Shown piece after piece: positions 1 through 7,932 of a DNA stretch of 64,000 nt; within the stretch, counting starts at the first letter, position 1, and each line of letters opens with the position of its first letter. Below the pieces are notes generated by a model that was not told the origin of the DNA, did not search any database, and saw only the letters and a program-made list of their open reading frames with translations. Source of the stretch: Polyangium fumosum. GTDB lineage: Bacteria > Myxococcota_A > Polyangia > Polyangiales > Polyangiaceae. The stretch lies in assembly GCF_005144585.1 (NCBI RefSeq), contig NZ_SSMQ01000033.1, positions 62,001 to 126,000 of the forward strand, in the 5' to 3' direction. A program made the position numbers and the translations under genes.

Positions 1-897
1 GCCATGTTCGCCACGCGTGGCTCCCTCGAGGATGAATTGATTGGAGAGCACCGTCTTCCCCGAGCCGGAAGGACCGGCGATCAGCGCGGAGTACCCGCGC
101 GGGATGCCGCCTCCCATCATCTCGTCGAGGCCCTCTACGCCGGTCGAGAGGCGAACTTCGAGAGGGCGCTCGATGAGGACTTCCATCGGCTTGAGGAGCC
201 GCGGGAAGACGCTGTAGCCCGCGTCCGTGATGCGGGCCGTGTGGAGTCCGGGGATCTGCGCCTGGCCGCGCGACTTCATCACCTGCACCTTGCGCACGAC
301 GGAGTTGCGCTCGACAGCCTGGTAGAGCCAGATGAGCCCGTCGGCCACCGTGAATACGGCGCTGTCGTGCTCGCCTTCTGCATACTCCCCGATGAGGAAG
401 GAGGTGGCCTCGTAGCCCGTGAGCGCCAGCGCGAGGCGCTGCATGAAGTCCGTCAGCTCCCGCTCGCCGGTCGGCCCGGAGGCGAGCGCGCCTCGCACCA
501 TGGAGCGAAAAGAGTCCACGACGACGATTCCCGGATTCGACGCTTCGATCTCCTGCACGATGGCCTCCAGCACCTTCGCCATCCCGCCGTCGAGCGCCTG
601 CTTGCCGAGGTGGATGAAACGAACCGAGCCGTCGCCCACTTTGGTAGCGTCGAAGAAAGTGTACTGCTGCTGATAGCGAAGCATCTTGATGGGAGGTTCG
701 CCGATGACGGTGAAGTACACGGCCCTCCGCTCGGGGCTTGCGTTCGCGAACATGATCTGATGCCCCAAGGTCGTCTTGCCGCACCCTGGGCCACCGGCGA
801 TCAGATTCAACGAGAACTCCGGAACCCCACCGCCCAATACTTCGTCGAGGCCCGGCACCCCGGAGGACAAGTGTCGAATCGGAACGCGGTCGATCAT
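1..897 (-). CDS. KaiC-like two-domain RecA-fold ATPase (3' end outside the window)
   Basis: KaiC/Rad55-family ATPase, a RecA-fold signalling or clock-type ATPase. Reading from the ATG at 897, the first domain shows the KaiC entry motif GVPGLDEVLGGGVPE, then the Walker A GGPGCGKTT near residue 40 and a hydrophobic Walker B strand ending in VVVDS. A second domain repeats this with STGVEGLDEMMGGGIPRG and Walker A GPSGSGKTV near residue 280, just before the window edge. 299 residues are visible and the C-terminus is missing. The ATG overlaps the stop of the upstream gene (ATGA at 894-897), so the two are translationally coupled. Such proteins often sit beside histidine kinases in myxobacteria, but none is visible here. 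The family call is firm; the biological role is unknown. Confidence 0.93.
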   Translation of the reverse strand, partial: MIDRVPIRHLSSGVPGLDEVLGGGVPEFSLNLIAGGPGCGKTTLGHQIMFANASPERRAVYFTVIGEPPIKMLRYQQQYTFFDATKVGDGSVRFIHLGKQALDGGMAKVLEAIVQEIEASNPGIVVVDSFRSMVRGALASGPTGERELTDFMQRLALALTGYEATSFLIGEYAEGEHDSAVFTVADGLIWLYQAVERNSVVRKVQVMKSRGQAQIPGLHTARITDAGYSVFPRLLKPMEVLIERPLEVRLSTGVEGLDEMMGGGIPRGYSALIAGPSGSGKTVLSNQFILEGATRGEHG

Positions 898-1316
898 GTT
901 TCGTTCTCCGTGGGCGGCATCTCTTCGAGCGTCGGCCAAGCGCTGCGTAGCACCTGGGTCGTGAGTCGCTCTCCGATGAAGGTCGTGAGCAACGCGATGA
1001 AGGTTCCAAACAGGGCCGTGGCCGCCGCCATGGCGACGGCGGGATCTTGTGCCTGTAAACACGCGCAGAGCTCCGTCGAGCCTTCGAGGCGGGAGGACGC
1101 AGCGAGGCAAGCGAATTCACCTTGCGTCAGCTTCGCGCTACGCGCGAACAACAACCGGACGCCCTCGGCGCTCACGAGAGGGACCATGTGAGTATGGAGC
1201 TTCTCGTAGACTCGGCCGGCGGCCGTCGCAGTACGCTCGTCCGCGACGCCGGCCGCACCCTCGTGCACCAGCAATCGCCTGGCTGTCTCAAGCTGCGCCG
1301 GGGTTGGTCGGTTCAA
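894..1316 (-). CDS. Unknown small protein coupled to KaiC-like ATPase
   Basis: Unrecognised protein of about 140 residues ending four bases into the KaiC-like gene (ATGA overlap), so probably one operon. The part with coding character begins around NRPTPAQLETARRLL and is mainly helical, with a hydrophobic C-terminal third (VAMAAATALFGTFIALLTTF) that could be a membrane-associated helix. I chose the TTG at 1316, which has GAGG about 8 bases upstream. The frame stays open to an ATG at 1433, but the extra N-terminus is Arg/His-rich and looks non-coding. A short frame at 1313-1510 ends in TGA overlapping this TTG and could be a small upstream cistron, which I do not call. No function can be assigned. 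Confidence 0.6.
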   Translation of the reverse strand: MNRPTPAQLETARRLLVHEGAAGVADERTATAAGRVYEKLHTHMVPLVSAEGVRLLFARSAKLTQGEFACLAASSRLEGSTELCACLQAQDPAVAMAAATALFGTFIALLTTFIGERLTTQVLRSAWPTLEEMPPTENET

Positions 1317-1749
1317 GGATCCGCCTCGAGCATGGGACCTCTCGCCCTCATCTCTGCCCTGTTCATGGCGCGGAAGCAACCGTCGTGATCGTATCGGGTG
1401 CAAAGGGTCGGTCCCGACGACCCCCTCCACCACCTCGCTGTCTCTGCTTGATCCAAGCGAACTGGATGCCGCTCAGGGCGGTTCTGGACGGAGCATGAAT
1501 CGCATTCCAACCGGCCGGAGAATTGGCGATCATGCGCTTCATGTCGGACCCCGGGACCCCACGGGCCCTCGCGAAGCTCGTCTCTGACACCTTGGCGGCG
1601 CGCCCGTTAGGCTCGGCGCCTTCGCGTACGTGTGATGTAACCGCTTGTAACCAGCGGCGCTCCTCGCCTCAATGTATACTGCCCTGCGCGGAGGCCACGA
1701 CAAGGATGCGACCATCGAGCGCGGCTCGACGGATGCAAAGGAGACTGCA
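1317..1749. other. Intergenic region between KaiC pair and M4 protease
   Basis: No convincing gene lies here; the open frames have a poor residue mix. The stretch should hold the divergent promoters for the KaiC pair (minus) and the protease (plus). A TATACT hexamer at 1675-1680 lies about 70 bases before the protease start, without a clear -35 partner at 16-18 bases. A small hairpin-capable sequence, CCGCT-7 nt-AGCGG at 1641-1657, lies just upstream of it. Confidence 0.4.
1737..1743 (+). promoter_or_regulatory. Ribosome binding site that sets a TTG start
   Basis: AAAGGAG followed by a 6-base spacer and TTG at 1750. It is the only good Shine-Dalgarno near the protease N-terminus and places the start directly before a positively charged signal peptide (MIRKKLMRG...). 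This favours the TTG over the upstream ATG at 1672 and the internal ATG at 1768. Confidence 0.6.
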
Positions 1750-4185
1750 TTGATTCGCAAGAAGCTCATGCGGGGTCTGGGTGTGACAACGGCGATCCTC
1801 GCCGCGGCGGCATGCCAAGGTACGGACGCGGGGGTGGACGATGGGCGCGACAGGCCCAGCTCAAACATCCCAGCGCATCTGGCAGCACTGCCGGCTGCGG
1901 AGGTGGTGCAGCTCGACGACGACGCGATCCCGCGGTTCGTGATAGGGAACCTCGGCCGCCTCGCGACGGCGGATCCCGTCGAAAAGACCGATTTCGGCGC
2001 GGTCCTCTCGGACATCGCCCCGGTGTTCCGCGCGGACGCGAGCGAGCTCTCGCTCCGGCGTGCTCGCACCGACGAGCAGGGAGACCAGCACGTCCGCTTC
2101 TCGCAGACCAAGAACGGCTTGCCCGTCCTCGGCGCGGAGCTCGTGCTTCATGTGCGGGACGGGGTGATCATCGCGGCAAACGGCGGCGCGCGGAGCGACC
2201 TACCGGCGGACGAGGTGCCCACCCTCGAGCTTTCGGAAGCGCTCGGCGCGGCCCGGGACGGCACCGAGGCGGCGGACGTCGTCGTGGGCGGCGAGGCGCC
2301 GCTCGCCTATTACGCTGCTGGAAAGCGGCTCGCGCTCGTGTATCAAGTCGACGTCCGCGGCCGGCTCGAGGACGGCACCCCGATGCGGGACACCGTGCTC
2401 GTGGACGCGACGGATGGCTCGATCGCGCTCCGGATCCCGCATATCCACACCGCCAAGAACCGGAAGGTGTATTCGGCCGGCAATCTCCCCGAGTTCCCGG
2501 GGTTCCCCGTCCTCCCGGGCACGCTCGTGCGGAGCGAGGGGCAGGCCGCGAGCAGCGATACCACCGTCAACGTCCACTATGACTGGCTCGGCAAGACGTA
2601 CGACTGTTACAAGAACCTGTTCGGCCGCGACTCCTACAACAACGCCGGCGCTGCGATCGTCAGCTCCGTTCATTACAGCATCGACTACGTCAACGCGTAC
2701 TGGGACGGGACGCAAATGGTGTTCGGCGACGGGGACGGCGTGACCTCCTCGAGCCTGGCCCTCTCCCTGGATGTGACGGCCCACGAGTTCACCCACGCGG
2801 TCACCGGCAGCGAGTCGAACCTCACCTCCTCGGGCGAGTCCGGCGGCCTGAACGAGGCGATGAGCGACATCTTCGGCGCGGTCTGCGAGTGGTACCGCGA
2901 TGGCCAGGTCGTGAGCGGAAAGACGTGGATCGTGGGCGATGAAGTATGGACGCCGGCGATCCCGGGCGACGGCCTGCGCTACATGGCGAACCCTGCCCAG
3001 GACGGTGAATCCCTCGATTTCTACAACACGAACGCCGGCTCCGCCGACGTCCAGCTCAGCTCGGGCATCGCCAATCTGGCGTTTTACCTCCTCTCGCAGG
3101 GCGGCACCCACCCGCAGGGCAAGTCTTCCGTCCACGTGACCGGCATCGGCATCCTCAAGGCGGCCCGCGTCTTCTACAAGGCGAACGTCGACATCCTGAC
3201 CTCGAGCGCGAGCTTCCTCGACGCCAAGACCGCGACGGTGCAGGCGGCGACGCAACTCGGGTTCACCCAGGCGGAGATCGACGCGGTCGCGAAGGCCTGG
3301 GACGCCGTCGGCGTCGTCCCGCCGCCGCCGCCCCCGGCAACGTCGCTCCAGAACAACGTGCCGCTGACCAACCAGAGCGGGGGCCTCGAAGGCTTCAAGT
3401 ATTACACGCTCGACGTCCCCGCGGGCGCCACCAACCTGGTCTTCAAGACCAGCGGCGGCACCGGCGGCCTCTTCATGGACGTCCAGCTCGGCTGGCCTTC
3501 GTTGGGCCAGGCTTGCGTGTCGACCGGCAGCGGAACCTCGCTGACCTGCGCCGTTTCCAACGTCCAGGCGGGGACCTATTACGTGGCGCTCTTCGGCTTC
3601 CCCCCCTATTCGGGTGTCACCCTGAAGGGCTCGTTCACCGCGCCGGCGGCCACCACCGCCGATCTCGTGATCAACGAGATCGACTATGACAACGTCGGCA
3701 CCGATAGCAGCGAATACGTCGAGATCTACAACCCGGCCGGCGGCGCCGTCAGCCTCTCCGGGTGCGCGCTGGTCCTCGTCAACGGCGCGAATGGCGCTGC
3801 TTACAGCACAGTGGACCTGAGCCCGGCCGGCTCCCTCGCCGCCGGGCAATACCTCGTGGTCGGGTCGAGCGCGGTGGTGGTGCCCGCCGGCGCGAAGAGG
3901 ATCGATGTCCCCACGTCGACGAACATCCTTCAGAACGACACGGAGGGCGTGGCGCTGGTGTGCGGCGCCGCCGTCGTCGACAAGCTCTCCTACGAGGGCA
4001 GCGTCACCGCGGCGACCCTTCCGGGCGTGGGCACCGTGAGCCTGGTGGAGGGGACGGCGTTCGTCACCGCGGATAGCAACACCGTGACCCGCTCGCTTTG
4101 CCGCCTGCCGAACGGCGCTGATACGGACAACGCCTCGGTCGACTGGGGCACCTGCGCGAGCCTCACCCCGGGCGCTCCCAACTGA
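1750..4185 (+). CDS. Secreted M4 (thermolysin/vibriolysin-like) metallopeptidase with PPC and lamin-tail domains
   Basis: Zinc endopeptidase of family M4 (811 residues), exported and probably degrading external protein. From the TTG at 1750 it has a basic N-terminus, a hydrophobic run and a lipobox-like AAAAC, so it may begin as a lipoprotein. A propeptide of FTP/PepSY type follows (ELVLHVRDGVIIAANGG region). The catalytic domain carries HEFTH at residues 345-349 and the third ligand in GLNEAMSD. After a PPPPPP linker comes a pre-peptidase C-terminal (PPC) beta-sandwich (YYTLDVPAGATNLVF), then a lamin-tail domain (VINEIDYDNVGTDSSEYVEIYN) at about 640-811. The last is an extra adhesion or anchoring module compared with standard vibriolysins. 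Monocistronic by context: a divergent neighbour lies upstream and a convergent one downstream. Confidence 0.95.
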   Translation: MIRKKLMRGLGVTTAILAAAACQGTDAGVDDGRDRPSSNIPAHLAALPAAEVVQLDDDAIPRFVIGNLGRLATADPVEKTDFGAVLSDIAPVFRADASELSLRRARTDEQGDQHVRFSQTKNGLPVLGAELVLHVRDGVIIAANGGARSDLPADEVPTLELSEALGAARDGTEAADVVVGGEAPLAYYAAGKRLALVYQVDVRGRLEDGTPMRDTVLVDATDGSIALRIPHIHTAKNRKVYSAGNLPEFPGFPVLPGTLVRSEGQAASSDTTVNVHYDWLGKTYDCYKNLFGRDSYNNAGAAIVSSVHYSIDYVNAYWDGTQMVFGDGDGVTSSSLALSLDVTAHEFTHAVTGSESNLTSSGESGGLNEAMSDIFGAVCEWYRDGQVVSGKTWIVGDEVWTPAIPGDGLRYMANPAQDGESLDFYNTNAGSADVQLSSGIANLAFYLLSQGGTHPQGKSSVHVTGIGILKAARVFYKANVDILTSSASFLDAKTATVQAATQLGFTQAEIDAVAKAWDAVGVVPPPPPPATSLQNNVPLTNQSGGLEGFKYYTLDVPAGATNLVFKTSGGTGGLFMDVQLGWPSLGQACVSTGSGTSLTCAVSNVQAGTYYVALFGFPPYSGVTLKGSFTAPAATTADLVINEIDYDNVGTDSSEYVEIYNPAGGAVSLSGCALVLVNGANGAAYSTVDLSPAGSLAAGQYLVVGSSAVVVPAGAKRIDVPTSTNILQNDTEGVALVCGAAVVDKLSYEGSVTAATLPGVGTVSLVEGTAFVTADSNTVTRSLCRLPNGADTDNASVDWGTCASLTPGAPN

Positions 4186-4243
4186 AGGACCGGCGGGCGG
4201 TCACGGCGGTTTTGCGAGCGAGGCGGGGACGCCGTTCACGACG

Positions 4244-4963
4244 TCACCCCGACGCCACCTCCTCCGTCGTGCTGCCCGCTGCGCCCGCGCTCCTCCTTCC
4301 CTTCGGCCCTGCGCCGAGCGCCTCGAAGCTCCCGCGTTTCACAGGGTCGTTCGCGAACTCCAGCCTTCCGGCGCCCTCGATCCGCGCGACCGCGGCGAGG
4401 ATCCGATTCCCGACCCGATTCCGCTCCTGCGTCGTGAGCGGAGCGCTCGCGCGTCTCTGCTCCTGCTTCGCATCGGCATCCGTGATCGCGGCGAGCGCGA
4501 GCGCGAAGCCGTCGACGTCTTTTTGAACGATGCCGAGCGACGCGGCCTCGGCCGGTTTTTCCTTGGCGCGATCGAGGATCTGCTGGAGCGCGGCTTTCAC
4601 GTCGGAAACGCTGTCCTTTCTCGTTCTCCTGCCCACGCCATAGGCACGTTTCACATCGACGGGCGCCTTGAGGCGGTGGAGGGCGGCGCGAACCTGCCGC
4701 GCGCGCTCGTGTCCGTCGGCGAGCGCGGCGAATTGCTCGCTCGTCGCGGCGACCGACTCGCTCCGGGCCTGCTTCGCGCCGGGGACGACGTCTCCGAAGC
4801 TCTCGATGTCGCTCATGAGGCCCTCGACCAGGCCCTCCGGCAGCCGCGGCGAGATCACGGCGGCGTGCGTGAGTGCCAGATGCAAAGCCTTGAGGCCGAG
4901 TTGCGTGATGGTGGTGAAACCCTTCCGGGGATAAGAGCTCGTCACGATCAAGGTGGCAGGCAT
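4244..4963 (-). CDS. Unknown protein, helical, 239 residues
   Basis: No family recognised. The ATG at 4963 is preceded by GGAGGAA at the right distance, a strong start, although the frame stays open far upstream through a repeat array. The sequence begins PATLIVTSSYPRKGFTTITQLGLKALHLAL and is predominantly alpha-helical and charged, with no signal peptide or membrane segment. It ends in an Ala/Gly/Arg-rich tail (GPKGRRSAGAAGSTTEE). Residues in the middle (VSDVKAALQQILDRAKEKPAEAASLG) look like coiled or bundled helices. It is convergent with the M4 protease, 58 bases apart. Possibly a structural or regulatory protein; no function is claimed. Confidence 0.75.
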   Translation of the reverse strand: MPATLIVTSSYPRKGFTTITQLGLKALHLALTHAAVISPRLPEGLVEGLMSDIESFGDVVPGAKQARSESVAATSEQFAALADGHERARQVRAALHRLKAPVDVKRAYGVGRRTRKDSVSDVKAALQQILDRAKEKPAEAASLGIVQKDVDGFALALAAITDADAKQEQRRASAPLTTQERNRVGNRILAAVARIEGAGRLEFANDPVKRGSFEALGAGPKGRRSAGAAGSTTEEVASG

Positions 4964-5140
4964 GATTCCTCCCTCGACGCGATAGGGGGTTACGACGTCG
5001 CGTCGGGCGCGAGGGTGTGCACGAAGAATGCCAAGCTTCGAGGTTCTCCACGCGTAAGCGCGAACCGCTTGAAATCCAGCGGGAAAGACGGATCGCAGCG
5101 ACGCGCGGGCCGGGGAGACGCACCGGCGGAACGGGGAACA

Positions 5141-5180
5141 TGTCCAGAATTGTCCAGAATTGTCCGGAATTGTCCGGACA
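5141..5180. repeat. Four 10-bp direct repeats ending in a palindrome
   Basis: Two copies of TGTCCAGAAT, then TGTCCGGAAT and TGTCCGGACA, head to tail with no gaps. The last unit, TGTCCGGACA, is a perfect 10-bp palindrome. The 10-bp period is close to one helical turn, so all units face the same side of the DNA, as in a multi-site operator. It abuts the 21-bp array 15 bases further on. Confidence 0.8.
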
Positions 5181-5195
5181 CTTGGGGCGCCCTGG

Positions 5196-5531
5196 CGGAA
5201 CACCGCCCCGCCGTCGCGGAACACCGCCCCGCCGTCGCGGAACGTCGACCCGCCGTCGCGGAACGTCGACCCGCCGTCGCGGAACACCGCCCCGCCGTCG
5301 CGGAACACCGCCCCGCCGTCGCGGAACGTCGACCCGCCGTCGCGGAACGTCGACCCGCCGTCGTGGAACGCCGCCCCGCCGTCGCGGAACGTCGATCCGC
5401 CGTCATGGAACGTCGACCCGCCGTCGTGGAACGCCGCCCCGCCGTCGCGGAACGTCGATCCGCCGTCATGGAACGTCGATCCGCCCTTGCGGAACGCCGA
5501 CCCGCCCTTGCGGAACACTGGCTCGCCTTTG
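5196..5531. repeat. 21-bp tandem repeat array, 16 units
   Basis: Sixteen uninterrupted units of the form CGGAAC-NNN-GNCCCGCCGTCG, with a partial 17th unit after. Variation is concentrated at the three bases after CGGAAC and at the unit ends, and variants recur in blocks (ACC, GTC, GCC), suggesting unequal duplication. Translated, the minus strand would read FRDGGST/FRDGGAV heptapeptides, but no start or ribosome site supports a protein. There are no spacers, so it is not a CRISPR array. Confidence 0.9.
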
Positions 5532-5696
5532 CGGAAGACAGCCGTGTGCGTCGAGGCATGCATGATGCTTGGTTGGCCCCGGCGTGAGCGAAAGCAGCAG
5601 CACGGCTCGTGTTCAGGCCGATGCACCCAAGGACGGCACGAACGTCGAGGAGGCGCCGATCGAACTCGAGCGTGCCGCCGGGCATCGGGGAGACCT

Positions 5697-6131
5697 ATGA
5701 AGGGAGCGAGAGCGGTCATCGTGAGCGTCGTGCTGGGCTCGCTCCTCGGAGGCTCGTCGGGGTGTTACCGCTACTCGTGGCAGGCCCGCGGCGATCCGGG
5801 GCTGACCGACGTCCCCGTCGATGCGTACAATCCGCGCTCCGCGACGCGCTGGTCCTACGTATGGGGGCTGCTCCAGGACAAATGGGCCCCGACGGATTGT
5901 GCGGGCGACAGGACGGCTGGACCGTGTAGCAACCAGATCCCGATCTGCGGCGGTCGTCCCGTCGGTCGCGTCGACACGGCCTTCAGCGTCGGCTCTGCAT
6001 TGTTGATGTTCTTGACGCTGGGAATGGCCGTCCCCGAGCACGTGACGATCTATTGCAGTACGGCGGGGACCATCTCGGTGCCGCCCGTCAAGCCTCCTCC
6101 GCCTCCTCCGCCGGAAGAGAGAAGACGATGA
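5697..6131 (+). CDS. Small lipoprotein with proline-rich tail
   Basis: 144 residues beginning MKGARAVIVSVVLGSLLGGSSGC, a signal peptide with lipobox GSSGC, so it should be lipidated at Cys23. The mature part has paired cysteines (TDCAGDRTAGPC, QIPICGG), a hydrophobic segment (FSVGSALLMFLTLGMAVP) and a C-terminal PPPPPPP stretch. The size and layout (lipobox, short mature domain, one late hydrophobic segment) recall Bor-type surface lipoproteins, but similarity is too weak to name. Its TGA overlaps the ATG of the FAD oxidase (ATGA at 6128-6131), so the two are probably co-expressed. Confidence 0.75.
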   Translation: MKGARAVIVSVVLGSLLGGSSGCYRYSWQARGDPGLTDVPVDAYNPRSATRWSYVWGLLQDKWAPTDCAGDRTAGPCSNQIPICGGRPVGRVDTAFSVGSALLMFLTLGMAVPEHVTIYCSTAGTISVPPVKPPPPPPPEERRR

Positions 6132-7918
6132 CAACAGCACCTATCCATCAGCCCGCATTTCCGCCGGCCGAGGCGCCGGCGAACCTGCTGGAGCTACCGC
6201 TCGACGTGAAGCCGACGATGCGGAAGCGGAACGTGCCCGGCTTGCCAGACGAGTTCGAGCCCCTGGCCTCGGGCCCCTCGGGCGAGGACGAGCCCGCTGC
6301 GCGCGTCCGCGGGGTGCCGAAGGTCGACGTCCGTTACGACAGTCCGTGGAGCAACTGGCACAACTCGCTGGACGTGGGCGGCAGGGTGGAGCGACAACTC
6401 ACGCCCTCGAACGCGTGGACGAAGGCGAGCGTCCAGGTGCCCTGGTGGATCGGTCTCATTGGCATGAAGGCTTTGCAGGGGATCGTGATCGAGGCCAGGG
6501 ACAGGAAGAAGCGCGTGCGCGCCTTCGGCGGCGGCTGGTCGCTGAACAACGTCGCGTTCATCGACGAAGACCTCGTCAACACCGCCAATCTCCTGGACGG
6601 CCTCTGGTTCGTGGATGAGAACCGCAGGACGATTCCGTGGATGCTCGACCCGCATGCGACGGTCGATCCAGGCCGGCTCGTCCTCGCGCAGGCGGGCACC
6701 CGGATCAGCACGCTTCACGGCTGGCTGGAGTCGCGTCGCTTGTCCCTCCCGACGTGTGGTGCCAGCAATGGTCAGACGATCATTGGCGCCATCTCCACGG
6801 GCACCCACGGGTCCGCGTACGGCGTGGGCGCCATGCAAGACTATGTCAGGGGGCTCCACGTCATCGGCCAGGACGGCAAGTCGTTCTGGATCGAGCGCGA
6901 GAGCGGTCCGCCGATCGTCTCGCAGACGTTTTGCGCGTCGCTCAGCTCGACCCTCCGGCGCGACGACGATCTGTTCGACGCGGCCCTCGTCGGGTTTGGC
7001 TGCTTCGGCCTGATACACGGCGTTCTGCTCGAGGCGGTGCCGATGTACCTCCTCGAGAGGTTCGTGTACCAGCGCGATTTCGACGCCGCCATCAAGGCGG
7101 CCCTGACGCTGCCCCTCGAGGATTGGGAGACGACGGCGACGGCGCTTGGTCTCCCCTCGACGGAGAGACCCTACCACTTCGAGATCGTGCTGAATCCCTA
7201 TCGCCTCGGCGCAGGCCAGAAGGGCGCGTTCGTGCGTGTCCTTTACCAGCGCCCCGTCCCGCCCTCCGGCGCGCTGCCGCACAGCAGCAGGCCCGACGGG
7301 ACGACGCTGAACTCCGGGGAGCTCATCGGATGCATCAGCGTGATCTCCGAAGGTTTCTCGGCGCAGATCATGGGCGCGGCGCTTCAGCATCAGATGGAGT
7401 CGATCGTCGCGCCCACCCACGGCCGGGGGGTTCTCGGCACGTGCAGCCAGCATTTCGGTGACACCGAGCGCACCGGCCGCGGCATCAGCCTCGAGATCGG
7501 CGTGCCGCGCGCGCGGGCCGCGGACGCCGTCGATTTGATCCTGCAAGTCACGGCGCGGAAGGCCTTCGGCGCGCCGATCGCGCTGCGGTACGTGAAGGCA
7601 TCGAGCGCCCTGCTGGCGTTCACGCGATTCGAAGACATCACCTGCACCCTCGAGCTGCCGGGGCTCGGCTCGAGGACGGCGAGCGAAGCGCACGCGATGA
7701 TTTTCGATTTGTTTGCGCGGTCGAACATTCCTCACGCCTACCACTGGGGCCAGGGGCTGCCGGTGAACGGCGCGTGGGTGCGGCAGGCGTTCGGCCCGCG
7801 CCTCGATCGCTGGCTCGCTGCGCGCAGGGCATTCCTCACCACAGCCGAAGCGCGGTGGATGTTCTCGAATCCGATGATCGAGAGCCTGGGTCTGATGGAC
7901 CCCCCGACCTGCGCGTGA
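6128..7918 (+). CDS. FAD-linked oxidase (PCMH/VAO family)
   Basis: 596-residue flavoprotein with an FAD-binding type 4 (PCMH) domain in the first half. The region around residues 215-240 has TCGASNGQTIIGAISTGTHG; GTHGS is the hallmark of sugar-lactone and cholesterol-type oxidases of this family, where the preceding loop contacts FAD. The second half is a substrate-binding cap with no motif I can assign. No signal peptide is visible. It overlaps the upstream lipoprotein gene by four bases. The likely reaction is oxidation of an alcohol (sugar lactone, sterol or polyol) with O2 or an acceptor; the substrate cannot be told from sequence. Confidence 0.85.
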   Translation: MTTAPIHQPAFPPAEAPANLLELPLDVKPTMRKRNVPGLPDEFEPLASGPSGEDEPAARVRGVPKVDVRYDSPWSNWHNSLDVGGRVERQLTPSNAWTKASVQVPWWIGLIGMKALQGIVIEARDRKKRVRAFGGGWSLNNVAFIDEDLVNTANLLDGLWFVDENRRTIPWMLDPHATVDPGRLVLAQAGTRISTLHGWLESRRLSLPTCGASNGQTIIGAISTGTHGSAYGVGAMQDYVRGLHVIGQDGKSFWIERESGPPIVSQTFCASLSSTLRRDDDLFDAALVGFGCFGLIHGVLLEAVPMYLLERFVYQRDFDAAIKAALTLPLEDWETTATALGLPSTERPYHFEIVLNPYRLGAGQKGAFVRVLYQRPVPPSGALPHSSRPDGTTLNSGELIGCISVISEGFSAQIMGAALQHQMESIVAPTHGRGVLGTCSQHFGDTERTGRGISLEIGVPRARAADAVDLILQVTARKAFGAPIALRYVKASSALLAFTRFEDITCTLELPGLGSRTASEAHAMIFDLFARSNIPHAYHWGQGLPVNGAWVRQAFGPRLDRWLAARRAFLTTAEARWMFSNPMIESLGLMDPPTCA

Positions 7919-7932
7919 AGATGCTGCTCGGT

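Larger units (their letters stand above)
4964..5696. other. 733-bp divergent intergenic region carrying two tandem repeat arrays
   Basis: Between the minus-strand gene starting at 4963 and the plus-strand lipoprotein at 5697. It contains four 10-bp repeats and sixteen 21-bp repeats, annotated separately. The remaining sequence (4964-5140 and 5540-5696) shows no credible gene. Frames run open through the array because a 21-bp unit keeps all frames in register. Confidence 0.6.

Noticed and set aside
5196-5531. CRISPR array
   Set aside because: Units are contiguous without unique spacers and no cas gene is nearby.
5160-5696. N-terminal extension of the small lipoprotein through the 21-bp array
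   Set aside because: Would bury the signal peptide and lipobox; the ATG at 5697 begins a standard signal sequence.
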